Below, piece after piece: positions 21,691 to 33,943 of a stretch of DNA of 64,000 bases. The DNA comes from Siphonodentalium dalli (Eukaryota; Mollusca; Scaphopoda; Gadilida; Siphonodentaliidae). The position numbers and the translations under genes are program-made. The notes under the pieces were generated by a model. That model searched no databases, was not told the DNA's origin, and saw only the letters and a list, made by a program, of their open reading frames with translations. The stretch is taken from NCBI GenBank assembly GCA_032622095.1, contig CP136063.1:216647982-216711981 (forward strand), read 5' to 3'. Numbering within the stretch: the first letter of the stretch is position 1; each line of letters begins with the position of its first letter.

Positions 21691-24330
21691 GGTCACGCAC
21701 ATTGCGAATAAAAGGCCCACACTAATGTATTTGATGCCTGATTCATACTTAATGTACCGGTAAGATATACATATTTTTCATAGAATTCCACACCTCAATT
21801 GCGAAATTACTACATGATCTTCATGAATTTATATACTTATAAGAGTCAGTCTTTTGTGGATTATCTAATCTTTGTATTATAAAGTAAGCTTTTGGATTGA
21901 CGTGGTATATCACTGATTTATTTCGCTCAAACGAAATATCACAAGGACGTGTTGGTGTCGCTGCTTCAGATACAGTCATGTGTATGATTGCTAGATCTGC
22001 CTTCCATAGAAAGTCACGTTTGTAATCTTCGTGACAACGATCGACCTCGTGTTCGTAAAAATGGCGACCCCCGAAACCACGTGTTTGGTACTATTTTTTT
22101 AGAGATATGATGATCATACCTCACTAATATGAGACTTGTATTCGATTCTGTTGATATAATCGGACACACACATTATATATAAAACAGTTTTATATAATTA
22201 AAACTTTAGAATCGGTATAGTATAAAAACTGTAAGTTTGGAGAAATTGTCCTAAAACTCCATTGAAATGCCGAAATAAGTGGAATGGTCTTGTCCTATGA
22301 TATTTATCTAATATATTTAACCCATTCGGGTCGGTAAAATAGTCAGTAATATATTATGAAGACTTTGACTTAAAAATATATAGGTGTGAATTACATAATT
22401 TAGGGCAATCACCCCTTAACGTCGTGGTCACTGATGTGTATGGTAGGAACTGTTACATCGGAAGTCGTTCTAGCGTCGGTATTTTATGGTTCAGGAATGG
22501 TTTGTGGCGGTTCTTTATTAAAAATACTCACAAAATCATGCATAATTAAATATTAGATATCTTAAATAATTAAACATTCCCGAACGAGCAGAGGCTGCAT
22601 AAGTGCCGTTTTACCGAAAACTGAACTTTATATCACAATTATCTCGGAAATAGCAAGTTGACGTGTAATTATCAACATGCTATCAGTGAAAATCAAGCTA
22701 GGTAAACGTAATTCCTTTGTTTTCAGTGGAATATCGAGTGAGATGCTCATTCTTAAGACGAACCCTGAGTATAAAGTATACCTGTGTTATTCTTAATTAA
22801 AATAGCTGAGAAAATATCCCGATATTGATGGATAATTTAGAGTATTAGCTCCGTAATCACAAATTATGAATGTTACGGTTCTATTTCAAGGCAATCGCGA
22901 CTGTTACGGTTCTTTATATGATATTTATTCGAATTCGAACAATTTATACCCTTTGGTCCAAATATAGTTTTGTGTTTCAAACGTTTTATACCGGTTAATG
23001 AGACTGTAGAATACGTTATCTACATAAACCAACAGTTATAAGAGTATAGATATCTATGTTAACAGACGATTAAGTGACATTTCCTTCACTTCGAGTCGCA
23101 GAGACAACATATTGAAAGTCATGATGGGTACATGATCATATATAATCATGCTCGCCCATATAATTGCCCCAATGAAATTAGACAATCTACTTTCATGAGT
23201 GTCTGTTCATTTTAATTAAACAGGCATGGCTCATTCGAACTTTCAGCTGTTGACAATGTTACGCACATAAGTGAAACAAACACTTTTTTTTCTATCAGAT
23301 CAAGAACAGACCAACACGGAAGGCTATTTTCTGTTCCATGCCGTGTAAATGGCTGGTTTTTTTTGGGACCCAAACATCGGGTTCAAAGTTGTACTTTCCA
23401 TGACTCTCATGCGTCTTTCTGAGACATAATTATAATCGTAAAAAGGTAGTTCAAGTGTTTATCGACCTAATTCTATATCGGGAAAACTTAAAAAGCGAAT
23501 ATTATTACGTGTATTATGGAGCGCAAACCACCAAGTGGCTTTAATTGATACATGTCCGTTGTTGAAAGTTTCAAGTGAGATATTGTTCATGCTGCCTACA
23601 GGTGCAAAGGACAACTGTGGGCAAAATTAAATTAAAACATGTGTTTTGGAAAAAATTTCATTAATAAAAATTAACTATAGACTACAATAGGCTGCCAAGA
23701 AGGGACGTGTTCTCAAGTAAAGAGAGTGTGTTTTCGTGGCCCACAGGACACCATAAACATACACACCCGATCCAATTTGACCACCGAGGGCTCATACTCA
23801 GTCAAGTGGCCGAGAAATGGCCGCTAGGCGGCGGTCGTTTTGGGATCGGGATAGGGTGTGTTGAAAATGATATGAGTCCCCCTAATGGGGTTTGTGGTGA
23901 TTATTTAGGGTTCCGATAAATGGCATGGTCACCTAATTCGGGAGAGAACCGATCGAGATATCATGCACAATTCACGGTTTTCGTCATTGTTATGCCTCGC
24001 ACAATGTGATTTTTATTATGTTCGCGTTATTTGGGACCATAGATTGTGAGGGGAATGAAAAAGGGACCAATTCGACACATCCTTGTTAAAGTGAGCATAT
24101 ACCTAAATAGACATAACAGTTGGCGGAGAATCACGAACTGAGTCACGTTTTAAGCTAACATAACGATGGAATTAATACCAGCAAATTTGAGCATGTTGCA
24201 GACATTAAATCTGGAGTGGAGTATAGTGTTATTATTGTAACTATATTATATACCGGGTATGGGTTCTATATTCTGGTCGTTGCAAACCATAATGTGCTAT
24301 GCACATCGAACCATGTATTACACTATATAC
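21691..24330. other. 2.6 kb without recognised features
   Basis: AT-rich throughout. The phrase TGTTACGGTTCT is repeated near 22870 and 22907. A 70-codon frame at 23707-23919 is unremarkable. I see no exon, RNA gene or transposon end that I can defend. Confidence 0.4.
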
Positions 24331-24335
24331 ACATA

Positions 24336-25255
24336 TATATGCAATATTTACAACACCGTGTGATAAGATCGAACACCAATGCTATCAGGTATCACACACA
24401 GTACACGCAGTTCAAACTGCTCACATATTCATTATAAAATAGCACATGCATGTTCAAAACATCGAACACCCAGTTCCTGTGTGCAAGTCGATGTCGTATA
24501 TAGTTTCAATAATAATGGAGTGGTGACATATATTTATTCAAAACTATAACATATATGTGTGACCAACATCAAATAGTGTTTTGACTTTGTTCAAATGTAC
24601 AACACTATGTATTGGATAATATAGAATACATTGAGCATGTAAAGTCTGTAGATTGTCATATTTGTTCAAACACTGCATAAATTGTTATGCAGATATAAAT
24701 TGTCGACACACCATTGTATTCAATTTTTGCATATATATATGACCACATTGCATAAATATATGACAGTGCGTAAACGGTTATACACATATGTGTATGCAAA
24801 ATTTACAACACTGTGTGATAAGATTGAACACAAATGTACATTGGTAGTGTAAACTGCACCTTTGTGTTGTAAAGGTAGCACATTGGTATTGTAAAATACC
24901 ACATGTATGTTTAAAACATCGAACATATGTTGTGCCCGTAAACAAGTCGATGTCATGTATATGTTCAATAAAACGAGAGTAGTGGCATATATTTGTTCAA
25001 TAATACAACATATATATGTCACATACATCAAATAGTGTGCCGACATTAATTTATTTGTTCAGAAATATAACACGATGTATTGGATAATATAGAACACAGT
25101 AGGTATGTAAAGTGTGTAGATTGTCATATTTGTTCAAAAACTACATAAATTGTTATGCAGATATAAATTGTCGGCACACTATTGTCTTAAATTTTTGCAT
25201 ATATATGTGACCGCATTGCATCAATATATGACAGTGCGTAAACGGTTGTCATATA
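24336..25255. repeat. ~460-bp tandem repeat, two copies
   Basis: Landmarks GTGTGATAAGATCGAACACC (24358), AGTCGATGTC (24487), TATTGGATAATATAGAA (24609) and GACAGTGCGTAAACGG (24761) recur in order at about 24816, 24950, 25079 and 25229. The same family returns at 26555-26745 as a fragment, and in reverse orientation at 62095-62391 and 63787-64000. Confidence 0.8.
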
Positions 25256-25309
25256 TATTTGTTGTATATTCCGGTCGCTATCGCCGAGAAAATTGGTCGA
25301 AATTGTCGG

Positions 25310-26345
25310 ACTAAATGAAAGGGACGTATTGATGTTTCATGGTGACAGGGGTGGTTGCGTAGAGGGGTGGCGGACAAAAATATCCTTTGTCGAAAACCGG
25401 CAGTCAAATAGGGAGTGTTTCGTGGAGGGGGGGCTATATAGCCCCGAACCAAATTAAAGTATTTTCGGGTATACAGGGACGTATTGATGTTGCATTGTGA
25501 CAGGGGTGGTTGTGTACAAGGGCGGCGGACAAAAATATCCTTTATCGAAAACCGACAGTCAAATAGGGAGTGTTTCGGGAAAGGGGACTAGCCCCTGACC
25601 AAATTAAAGTATTTTCGGGTCAACAGGGACGTATTGGTGTTGCATTGTGACAGGGGTGGTTGTGTACAGGGGCGGCGGACAAAAATATCCTTTATCGAAA
25701 ACCGACAGTCAAATAGGGAGTGTTTCGGGAAAGGGGACTAGCCCCTGACCAAATTAAAGTATTTTCGGGTCAACAGGGACGTATTTGTGTTGCATTGTGA
25801 CAGGGGTGGTTGTGTACAGGGCCGGCGGACAAAAATATCCTTTGTCGAAAACCGGCAGTCAAATAGGGATTGTTTCGGGAAAGGGGACTACCCCCTGACC
25901 AAATTAAAGTATTTTCGGGTCAACAGGGACGTATTGATGTTGCATTGTGACAGGGGCGGTTGTGTACAGGGGCGACGGACAAAACTATCCTTGATAGAAA
26001 ACCGGTAGTCAAATAGTGAGTGTTTCGGGGAAGGGGGCTAGCCCCGGACCAAATTAAAGTATGTTCGGGTCAACATGAACACATTGATGTTGCATTGTGA
26101 CAGGGCTGGTTGCGTACGGGGACGGCGGACAAAGTTATCCTTTATCGAATACCGCCAGTCAAATAGGTTATAGGGAGTGTTTCGGGGAAGGGGGCTTGCC
26201 CCGGACTAAATTAACAGTTCAATAGGGCCGTATTGATTTTGAATTGCGACATGGGTGGTTGCGTAGAGGGGCAGCGGACAAAATTATACTTTATCGATCA
26301 CCGGCAGTCTTGTAGTGAGTGTTTCGGGGAAGGGGGCCAGACCCG
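25310..26345. repeat. 150-bp tandem array, about seven units
   Basis: The unit start GGGACGTATTGATGTTGCAT recurs at about 25326, 25476, 25626, 25776, 25926 and 26076, a period of 150 bp. Each unit continues CAGGGGTGGTTGTGTACAGG, GGCGGACAAAAATATCC, AAACCG(A/G)CAGTCAAATAGGG and CCAAATTAAAGTATTTTCGG. The outer units are more diverged, and the last has an 11-bp internal insertion (ATAGGTTATAGGG). Because 150 is a multiple of three, an apparent frame (25787-26008) reads through unit borders; I do not regard it as coding. Confidence 0.95.
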
Positions 26346-26554
26346 GCATGATCGAGAGGGTGGATAGATAGGATGCTTCACTCCTCGAAAATCGCAGTAG
26401 AAAATATATATACATGTATCACCAAGAAGGCTTCAGACAGAGTAATGAATCTGACATATTATTTAAAGTTACTCACTGACGTCACCGGTGTCACGGCCAC
26501 GTCGTGGGGGAGGGGGACTAAAAATAATGACTACACCTCAACGATTTAGTGGGT

Positions 26555-26745
26555 AGTATGTAACACATTGAGCATGTTAAGCCTGTAGTGCGCATATTCG
26601 TTTAAATGTTGCATACATTGGTATACAGATGTATATTGTCGGCACACCATTGAGTTTTATTTGCGCACATGTAGATGACCACATTGCATACATTGTATGA
26701 TTGCGTTGCTAAACGGTTGTCACATATATATCGGTTGTATAACAC
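26555..26745. repeat. Fragment of the ~460-bp repeat after the 150-bp array
   Basis: Matches the 3' half of the units at 24336-25255 (ACATTGAGCATGT, ATTGTCGGCACACCATTG, AAACGGTTGTC). Like the second unit it passes into TTGTATA...CCGG, so the 150-bp array sits between copies of this repeat. Confidence 0.7.
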
Positions 26746-27712
26746 CCCGGCCAAGTGGTCCTGCTAATGTGATATGATGTTGGTGGGTTTTGCTGAATTG
26801 CTATCCTATTGGTAGTATATGGCCGCACTGGGGCAGCGTACTAAAAAATCTCCTTTAGCGAAAATTTGTAGCAGACAATAAACGGGTTTTACATGAAGGC
26901 CTACCATCTAGAAGGCAGAGGAAATAGTTTATAGGTAATCTGACAGGTGCTTTAACGTGGCTCACTTTGGTCACCAGTATCACGACCAGGGTCGGGTTTG
27001 GGGGGGGGGGGGTGCGGTAGAAACTGAAAATAATGATTACTTGGCCGCTTCTTATATTTTAAATAAGGCATCTCAATGATTTATAATTAGTGAATTCATG
27101 AATACAATGTCATTTACATACGCTATGATGTATATACACAGACAGAAACAGTTGGACATGCAAGGGAGAGGGGTGGTCCACTGAAATTAATAAAAAAGGT
27201 CCTTGTTTTGACGCAAATTTCCACCAGTCGTTTCGGAATTTCATGATATTCTATGTTAACAATATATATTGGTATATTTCAAATTTGTCAACGAGGCGCC
27301 GTTCTGGGTCAACAAATTGGCGATGTGGTATGTCGCAAATTTCATCCCAATCTTAAATATGTCAGAGAAATTGACGCACAGACTCAGTTCATGAGTGTTC
27401 ATAGCTTCAAATGTGATTGTTTCAGTGAGCGTGAATAAGTTCTCATTTTTATCAAAATGGTTATGCGTCGATCGGAATAGCACTTTGGGATGCTCCTCAA
27501 CTCATATCAAGCTTGGAAATCGATCCCAAATTTCGAACATGTTATGGTTCTAATCCGATGCATGACAACCTCATCTATACATAGCCCATGCAGACGACGA
27601 TCACATATATCCAGAATCTACCCACCTCGGCTATAGGGGGGGGGGGCTAAATGTGTTAATAAAGTTGTCTAGTTGCATGGTGTCATCATATGGGCCATAG
27701 ATATGATATACA
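26746..27712. other. Unannotated DNA with G-runs
   Basis: G homopolymers lie at about 27000-27012 and 27638-27647. Overlapping frames on both strands at 27253-27483 are antisense shadows of each other with no motif. Confidence 0.4.
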
Positions 27713-28009
27713 CTATGTAGAGGAGATGTGCATCATAATTGATGAGCAATAATTCTGTAAAAATAGAGGATCTACAACTGGTCCCCAGTTTATAGCCGAA
27801 TTACCAAAAAGACCAGTATTAGGTCTGACCTGATATACTGGAGGCGTTTTGTAAAATCCGCTATAAGCACGAGAGGTTGTATGCAGTCTCACTCCCCAAC
27901 CTTTGTCAAAATATTCAACAGAGAAGAATTTCACACCTGACACAACATTAGTTGGAAATTTCACATCAACAATAGGTTGAAAATGTTCTTGTAGTTTGAT
28001 TTCAAACAA
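27713..28009 (-). CDS. Unassigned 98-codon frame, possible exon or chance frame
   Basis: The frame runs from an ATG at 28009 to a stop at 27713 on the minus strand. Unlike most frames here, its composition is protein-like, with balanced hydrophobic, aromatic and charged residues: EHFQPIVDVKF, SVEYFDKGWGVRLH, GFYKTPPVYQVRPNTGLFG. No signal peptide, membrane segment or known domain is seen. An acceptor-like AG precedes AACATTTTCAACC, but there is no convincing polypyrimidine tract, and I cannot place a donor or partner exon. It lies outside recognised repeats. It could be an old exon, a pseudogene fragment or chance. Confidence 0.2.
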   Translation of the reverse strand: MFEIKLQEHFQPIVDVKFPTNVVSGVKFFSVEYFDKGWGVRLHTTSRAYSGFYKTPPVYQVRPNTGLFGNSAINWGPVVDPLFLQNYCSSIMMHISST

Positions 28010-28059
28010 TTTATTGAGTGAAATTTATTGTTGTTCAACCAATATTCGCATATTTTCCT

Positions 28060-28700
28060 TCTTTTTGTCCAAATTTTGGACTGAAATGGGCATCAACATT
28101 TCCAACCTTATAGGCGGTGCCATGTTGGAAAGTTTGTGTCCTGGTCCCTCCCTCGTGGCCAGTAAAAACTGATATTAATTTTAAGAATACAATATTGTCC
28201 TACATTTGGTAAAAATTGTCATTAGTCAGAACTTTTCCAACCTATGTAGGGTGTCGGGTTTAAAATTTCCAAACACTAGGAATGCTTGAGGCTAGTCTAG
28301 ACGCTAAGATTTCGCGATTTTCGTGTCCAGATAAAACACTGCTTATTTGTATAATGAAAACAATAGTTTAATACATTTGGTCAAAATTGAAATGAAATGG
28401 TCATCAGTTGACAATACCGGGGAGTATGAGGTTTGAAATTTCGCTTGAGGTCAGTATTGATGCTAGGATTTCGCGATTTTCTTGCTTAGTTTAGTTCTCT
28501 CAGACCGGGCCGACTATGGGTGTTATGATTTATGCAATTTTCATGTTAAGATATATGAATATCTCATACTGGGTATATGCATAGGCTATGAGGCCTGAGC
28601 ACTTATGTGTATAACCGTACTACAACGGGTGCAAGTGGAATTATTCAAAACCTTATGATTCACGGGGGTGCATTTGAAATTTCGCAAGGTGGACACCCTC
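28060..28700. repeat. Degenerate ~155-bp repeat
   Basis: The phrase GCTTGAGG ... GCTA(A/G)GATTTCGCGATTTTC occurs near 28287-28322 and 28443-28480. ACATTTGGTNAAAATTG occurs near 28203 and 28374. GAAATTTCGC appears again near 28677. These look like eroded tandem copies. Confidence 0.5.
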
Positions 28701-29622
28701 CCCAACGGACATCATCTAGCCACGTCCCCGAGCTTGCAGTGCGACTTCAATACCGCACGGCCACCACAAAGCTACCCAAAACATATGAAGCTCAATTCGC
28801 CGCTGTATTCCGACGTCACATGCACTTGGGAGTTAGGACAATATCATTATGGCCATATTAATGTTGCTGTGTTAGAGGTACAAGTTATATGCCTGGGTTC
28901 GAATCCCACCCATTCAAACAAAATACACAGTATACATCGGCGCCTTATGTGTTATGTTATAATTATATGGTAGCTGGCATGTACACAGGGTAACGCTCGA
29001 CATGTCTTGGAGACAAATACATATAATATGCAGCCGTAGGCGTGCCAACGCATATATCATACACCTAACACAGCTACCTTAAAATCAGTCACCTATATAT
29101 AGGCTATATATATGTGTACATGCGACATCGAAATACATCGGTCACTTTTATGGGAATGATCGAATGCTGACCATCTCACCTAAAATCCCCAAATGGCTGT
29201 GATCAAATATCACCACTGGGACAGTAAACTGGTTTATCATATATAAATTAAAATATATGTTCCGAACTCCACAAATAGTTGTCAATTGAAAGTAGTAGAT
29301 AAATGTGAATACCATTATGTCCCTTTTTGTAGTATTAAAAGCTGACAAAAATATTTGGAATGATATCTCACATACAAAATCTAAGACATATACCATTTTT
29401 TGTTGGGTTACAAATGATTTTGATTTGAGAGTTCGGTTTCTTATAAGGCCAGAACGAATTGTAACCAATAAAAAAATAAAATTAAAATGTAAGATTCCTT
29501 TATATTCTGCATCAGTCCAGTTTGCTGGGGTTTTCAAATGCAATTGTTTTCACTGATGGGTCAGCAAGAGTTTCACATATAATGCCAATCAAATTTGTGG
29601 GATCTTGGCATACCACGACATA
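28701..29622. other. Unannotated DNA left of the hAT element
   Basis: Antisense-overlapping frames at 29148-29543 (-) and 29305-29556 (+) show no domain. A lone tRNA B-box-like GGTTCGAATCC occurs at about 28898 without a matching tRNA fold. Confidence 0.4.
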
Positions 29623-29696
29623 CTTCCTAGTAGTGATGCGGACCGGACCGGATCACCCAAGGTGGTCCAATCAAGTACACATGCCTGGACCGGTCC

Positions 29697-30160
29697 AAAA
29701 TTTTTGCAAAGGTAAAATGTTGTGCCGCCTGTTTAGGGCCAAAATGGAACCTCTCGTCCCAGATGGCCGCCAAAATGGCGGCCTAAACTCGAACATTTGA
29801 AGTTTTTGCCTAATATCTTAAAGATCAATTCCTGTTGTTTTGATAATGGTTCAGACTGGCGACTTTGATTAGGCTTATTCATGTTAATTCAGCATTGGAG
29901 CAATGAAAGATACCATAAATGGGGTCCCAGACTCATCTACACCCTCAAAAATTCGATTTTACAGAACGCGGTATAAAATTCCACAAAACTCGCCATTGTG
30001 ATTACAGTCATATATTAACAAGAAATGGACAGAACTGTACAATGTAAGTTGGGCATACCAATATCTATAAATACTCCAATTCAATGAAACCATAATTGGC
30101 GCTTTGTCTCAAAATGGCTGCCAAAATGGCGGTCAAAATATGGAAAATGGCGGATATTGG
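29697..30160 (+). repeat. Left long inverted arm inside the hAT element
   Basis: From TTTTTGCAAAGGTAAAATG through CATAAATGGGGTCCCAGACT, TGTAAGTTGGGCATACCAAT and GGCGCTTTGTC. It is the reverse complement, with moderate divergence, of 33036-33485. Weaker similarity (CCAAAATGGCCACC near 30294) continues inward. Confidence 0.8.
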
Positions 30161-31893
30161 TCACAGTGTCATTCAATCCATTATAAGTAGTGGCTGATGA
30201 ATAAAATTGACAAAATAAATACGAATGTATACCTCTTTATGATGCCATTATGCTAGCTCTATGTAAAGACTTAAAATCAGTACCAAAAATGCTGCCAAAA
30301 TGGCCACCCGACGTGAAAAATACTGTTTTCTATCACTTCTGTTTATCACTTGTTGCTGTCTGAACTGGGAAACAATGGGTATATTCTTCCAATGATCGTG
30401 TCAACTGATCATTACAGCAATGACATGTCTAATCGATTAGATAATAGTTTACTCCGGGCCTTCACTAATAAGTTATAACGAATGTGGTATGAAATTTAAC
30501 CAAAATCGACTTTGGGGTTTTGGTCACATTTGATATTGAGGGATGAGCAGATCTTGTCTACAAAATAATTGATCGTTTCTTTTATTTGTGAACATTTCAT
30601 CTCAAATAGACAAAAATAAACAATAACTTTTATCTAATATGGCTTCCAAAACGAAAATGGTAGACTCTGCCAGCTTATCATATAATGGACTGAAGTTGTG
30701 AGTGGTGGATGCAGTTGATAGTTGGCTAATATACATGTATGTGGCTCATATACATACAAACTATTCATTTTCAATCTTTTGGTGGCTTCCCGCGGGTTGA
30801 CAAAATCTCGACGCATCAGTGCTATAATGTCGTAACTCCATTATGGCGGGAACGGAGTATTTGATACCATTGAAAAAATCCAATCCGATGGGCCAAACTG
30901 TCTTTGCATTTGGATGACAAATATTCGCACAAACCAGTGAAGCAAATGTCGTATCTCCAGCGATCTTTACAATTATTCGTGCTATGAGGTCGTATGTCCA
31001 GCAGCAGCCAATCGGACGCTTCAGGTTGTCCACGTGACATCTGTTTTGTGTTTGTGAATTCTAAAATGTGTGCTATATGGTAGTATCTCCATGCTAGTCA
31101 CGTGATCATTTGGTGATTTAAATTTTGTGATTGTTCCACACATTTCTGTATGGTGATGCACATGGGTGAATTGTCATAGTGTAGAATAGGCACTCTTTAG
31201 TTCATAGACACATGCGATTGCCACCATATTTAGCTTAATCTGCATTTATTAGCACAAATTCATTACAGCACGGAAACGAATCGTCGCTGGCATACGCAAA
31301 ATGTCATAACTCCAAACAAGCTATTTCTTTTTAAAAGAAAACGAGGGAGTAAACAGAAAACAATATGTGGTTCGATGAACAGCTAATGTCAGTTTCCATT
31401 GGGATAAATACAACAATACGCCATGCTTTGACAACATTAGGAGAAATGTTGTCTAAAACTTCAACCTTCAATTTCTCGGAAAGTTGAAAATGTGGGTTAC
31501 ATTATAGCACTGATGCGACGAAATATTAACTATTCGGGCTCGGCCATCATTTTCCAGTTTCAAGCTGGGACTAAATGTAGCCCGTGGATTCCCCATTTCG
31601 ACATGTAAGAAAGTAGTTTTACTCTGATCTCTTCCCAGATATCAACTCGCCGGTAAATGTTGATCTCTTATGCTCTAGAAAATACGTGTACCAAATACAT
31701 ATCTGTATAAAGAAACTATCCCCATACATTGTTTACACATCGACTCCGTAAGTATGTGGAGGTTTTCTTGGACAAGCGGGATTTTCAAACCTCGAAACCG
31801 TCCGTACCAACAATAAAAGTTAATAGGAAATGACGTTGGATGATGTAGGTCTAGAGTACGTCGTCCGCATGAAATAGTTTTCGTGTAATTAAT

Positions 31894-32421
31894 TTGCACA
31901 TATTTCGTGCTCTGATTAGCATGGATGAACGCCTTATGTGGCAGTTTGATTGTCTAGCATCCGGAAAATATCATGTTCATTGTTCACATTTCTTAGACAA
32001 ACATGTTGTTAATCACCATGTTCATGTTGCATTTATATCCAATGACAACCTTGAAATACCAGTTCATCAAGCTAAATGGTTGATACCTTTACACATACGG
32101 GTCAGATCCAGCCGTGGCGCACATTGTGTCCACATATCATTGATGAAATTCACTAAATGTGTAGAAGATATCGGTGCGTCTATCCACATGTATATACCCC
32201 ACAGTCGCATGACACGGAAATGTCACATGGAGTGTGAAGGGTATACAATGTATATATACGTGCGAATTTTCATTTTTCCTCTTGATATTGAAGAAAATAA
32301 TTTTACTTTGAAACTCCCCAGCTCCGATAACCAACTTGCCCACCAATTAAGTAAACCCCAGATTATTCGCTTTTCCCTCCTGTCCTTTACACTTTCGCCA
32401 TCACTGGAAAACCCATTATAG
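31894..32421 (+). CDS. Unassigned 175-codon frame inside the hAT element
   Basis: The longest non-satellite frame in the window. It is rich in His (for example KYHVHCSHFLDKHVVNHHVH) and ends LSPSLENPL. I see no transposase catalytic motif, zinc finger, signal peptide or membrane segment. It sits between the two inverted arms, where a transposase would be expected, which is the only contextual support. Its composition is consistent with a chance frame in AT-rich DNA. An in-frame internal Met (MDERLMW, about 31921) is an alternative start. Confidence 0.2.
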   Translation: MHIFRALISMDERLMWQFDCLASGKYHVHCSHFLDKHVVNHHVHVAFISNDNLEIPVHQAKWLIPLHIRVRSSRGAHCVHISLMKFTKCVEDIGASIHMYIPHSRMTRKCHMECEGYTMYIYVRIFIFPLDIEENNFTLKLPSSDNQLAHQLSKPQIIRFSLLSFTLSPSLENPL

Positions 32422-33035
32422 CCTGATGCTTCCGGACTAGACCACCGATGCCCATATATTTGATGTTCCGAATAGTCGTTATAAGTAGAAATATTGACAC
32501 TGTGTTTTCAAATAATCCAGATTCGTAGCAATTTAATTTCTTTTTAATTAATTTCCAGATAGTCCCTCGTAATAAGTGGACATCGTGTTGGATCCTGTAG
32601 TATATACTGCTTAGTTGGAACATTACGGGCTGAACTGATTGTGGTAGTAGATTATTGGCAACATGTTTAATAGGTCTGTCATCGTTAGCTCACAACCGAA
32701 GTGTTGTTTCGGCTTTCCTCTGAGCAGAACTTAAATTTCGACAATTTTCGGTGGCCATTTTGGTAGCCATCTTAGCAATTTTAATCGTGATTGGCTACTC
32801 ACACCCACAAAAAACATTGATTTCAATCAATGATGTGTATTGGTGCCGAATTGGCGTTTTGTCGAATGGGTTTTCGTGATTAACTACATATTTGCCATTT
32901 TCATTATTATTGGCGACCATGTTGGACGCCATCTTGAATTCTGATTTTGGATATGTTATACACGAGATTATCCAGCGTCGAATGACAACAAAACCACTTC
33001 TTTACCAATTCCTTATGGGTCTAACCCTCTGACGA

Positions 33036-33485
33036 CCATTCTAAATATCTGCCATTTTCCATATGACCGTCATTTTAAGACAAAGCGCCAATTTGGCTTT
33101 CATTGAATTGGAGTATTTATAGATAATGGTATGCCCAACTTACATTGTACAGTTCTGTCCATTTCTTGTTGATACATGACTGGAATCCCAATGGCGATTT
33201 TTGTGGAATTTTATACCGTGTTCTGTAAAATCAAATTTTTGAGGGTGTATATGAGTCTGGGACCCCATTTATGGTATCTTTCATTGCTCCAATGCTGAAT
33301 TAACACGAATATGACTGATCAATGTCGCCAGTCTGAACCATTATCAAACAACAGGAATTGATATTTAAGATATTAGGCAAAAACTTCAATTTTTTGAGTT
33401 TAGACCGCCGTTTTGGTAGCCATCTGGGGCGAGGGGTTCCATTTTTTCTATAGATATGTGGCATAATACTTTACCTTCGCAAAAA
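33036..33485 (-). repeat. Right long inverted arm inside the hAT element
   Basis: Partner of 29697-30160, read on the opposite strand. Adjacent sequences at about 32921-33030 and 33567-33705 are direct duplicates of each other (CCATGTTGGACGCCATCTTG; CTTCTTTACCAATT). Confidence 0.8.
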
Positions 33486-33943
33486 TGTTTACATTTGTAT
33501 AAATATGTCAACATTTGTTCTCATTATGTCGAATTAATCTCAGTCAGAATATCTTTTGACTAAAGGAGGCCATGTTGGACGCCATCTTGGATCCTGAATT
33601 TTGCCCAACGCGGATTTTAGCGGACTTTGGATATGTTGTAGCAGAGATTGTCCCACGTTGAAGAACACCAAGATCGCTTCTTTACCAATTTCTTCTGGGT
33701 CAACCCCTTTCTTTGCGTACCACGACCACACTAGTTACTGAGTTCAGTGCATTGCAATGAGTCCATATATGTCAAAACTTACATTGTTTGCCGATTGTAT
33801 GCATCGTTGTCTGTCTCTGGTGGGATACACTGGGAACGATGCACGATAATAGTATTTCTAGTAATGCGAACATGCACTAATAAAGTGTATTGGACAGATA
33901 TATAGCTTGGGCCATATAATGTGTTATAACCAATCTAAAGCTA

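Noticed and set aside
23800-23850. GTGGCCGAGAAATGG resembling a tRNA-Ser/Leu D-arm
   Set aside because: No T-arm at a suitable distance and no cloverleaf.
25787-26008. Two-repeat peptide with MLHCDRGGCVQGRRTK units
   Set aside because: Produced by a 150-bp tandem period divisible by three. No start context, no codon constraint visible, and it does not extend through the array.
24336-26345. CRISPR-like repeat-spacer array
   Set aside because: Units are long, contiguous and without unique spacers of constant length; the setting is a eukaryotic satellite.
28850-28915. tRNA-like B box GGTTCGAATCC
   Set aside because: A T-arm can be drawn, but no A box, anticodon arm or acceptor stem fits at the right distances. 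At most a tRNA-derived fragment.
29543-29566. Peptide IVFTDGSA resembling the start of a LINE RNase H domain
   Set aside because: Only about ten residues match. The following G-N-P-G part is absent and flanking codons show no LINE similarity; probably chance or too decayed to call.
30761-31040. Two overlapping minus-strand frames of 72 and 90 codons near repeated ATGTCGTA(A/T)CTCC phrases
   Set aside because: They overlap in different frames, neither shows a domain, and the region repeats short motifs; no support for either.
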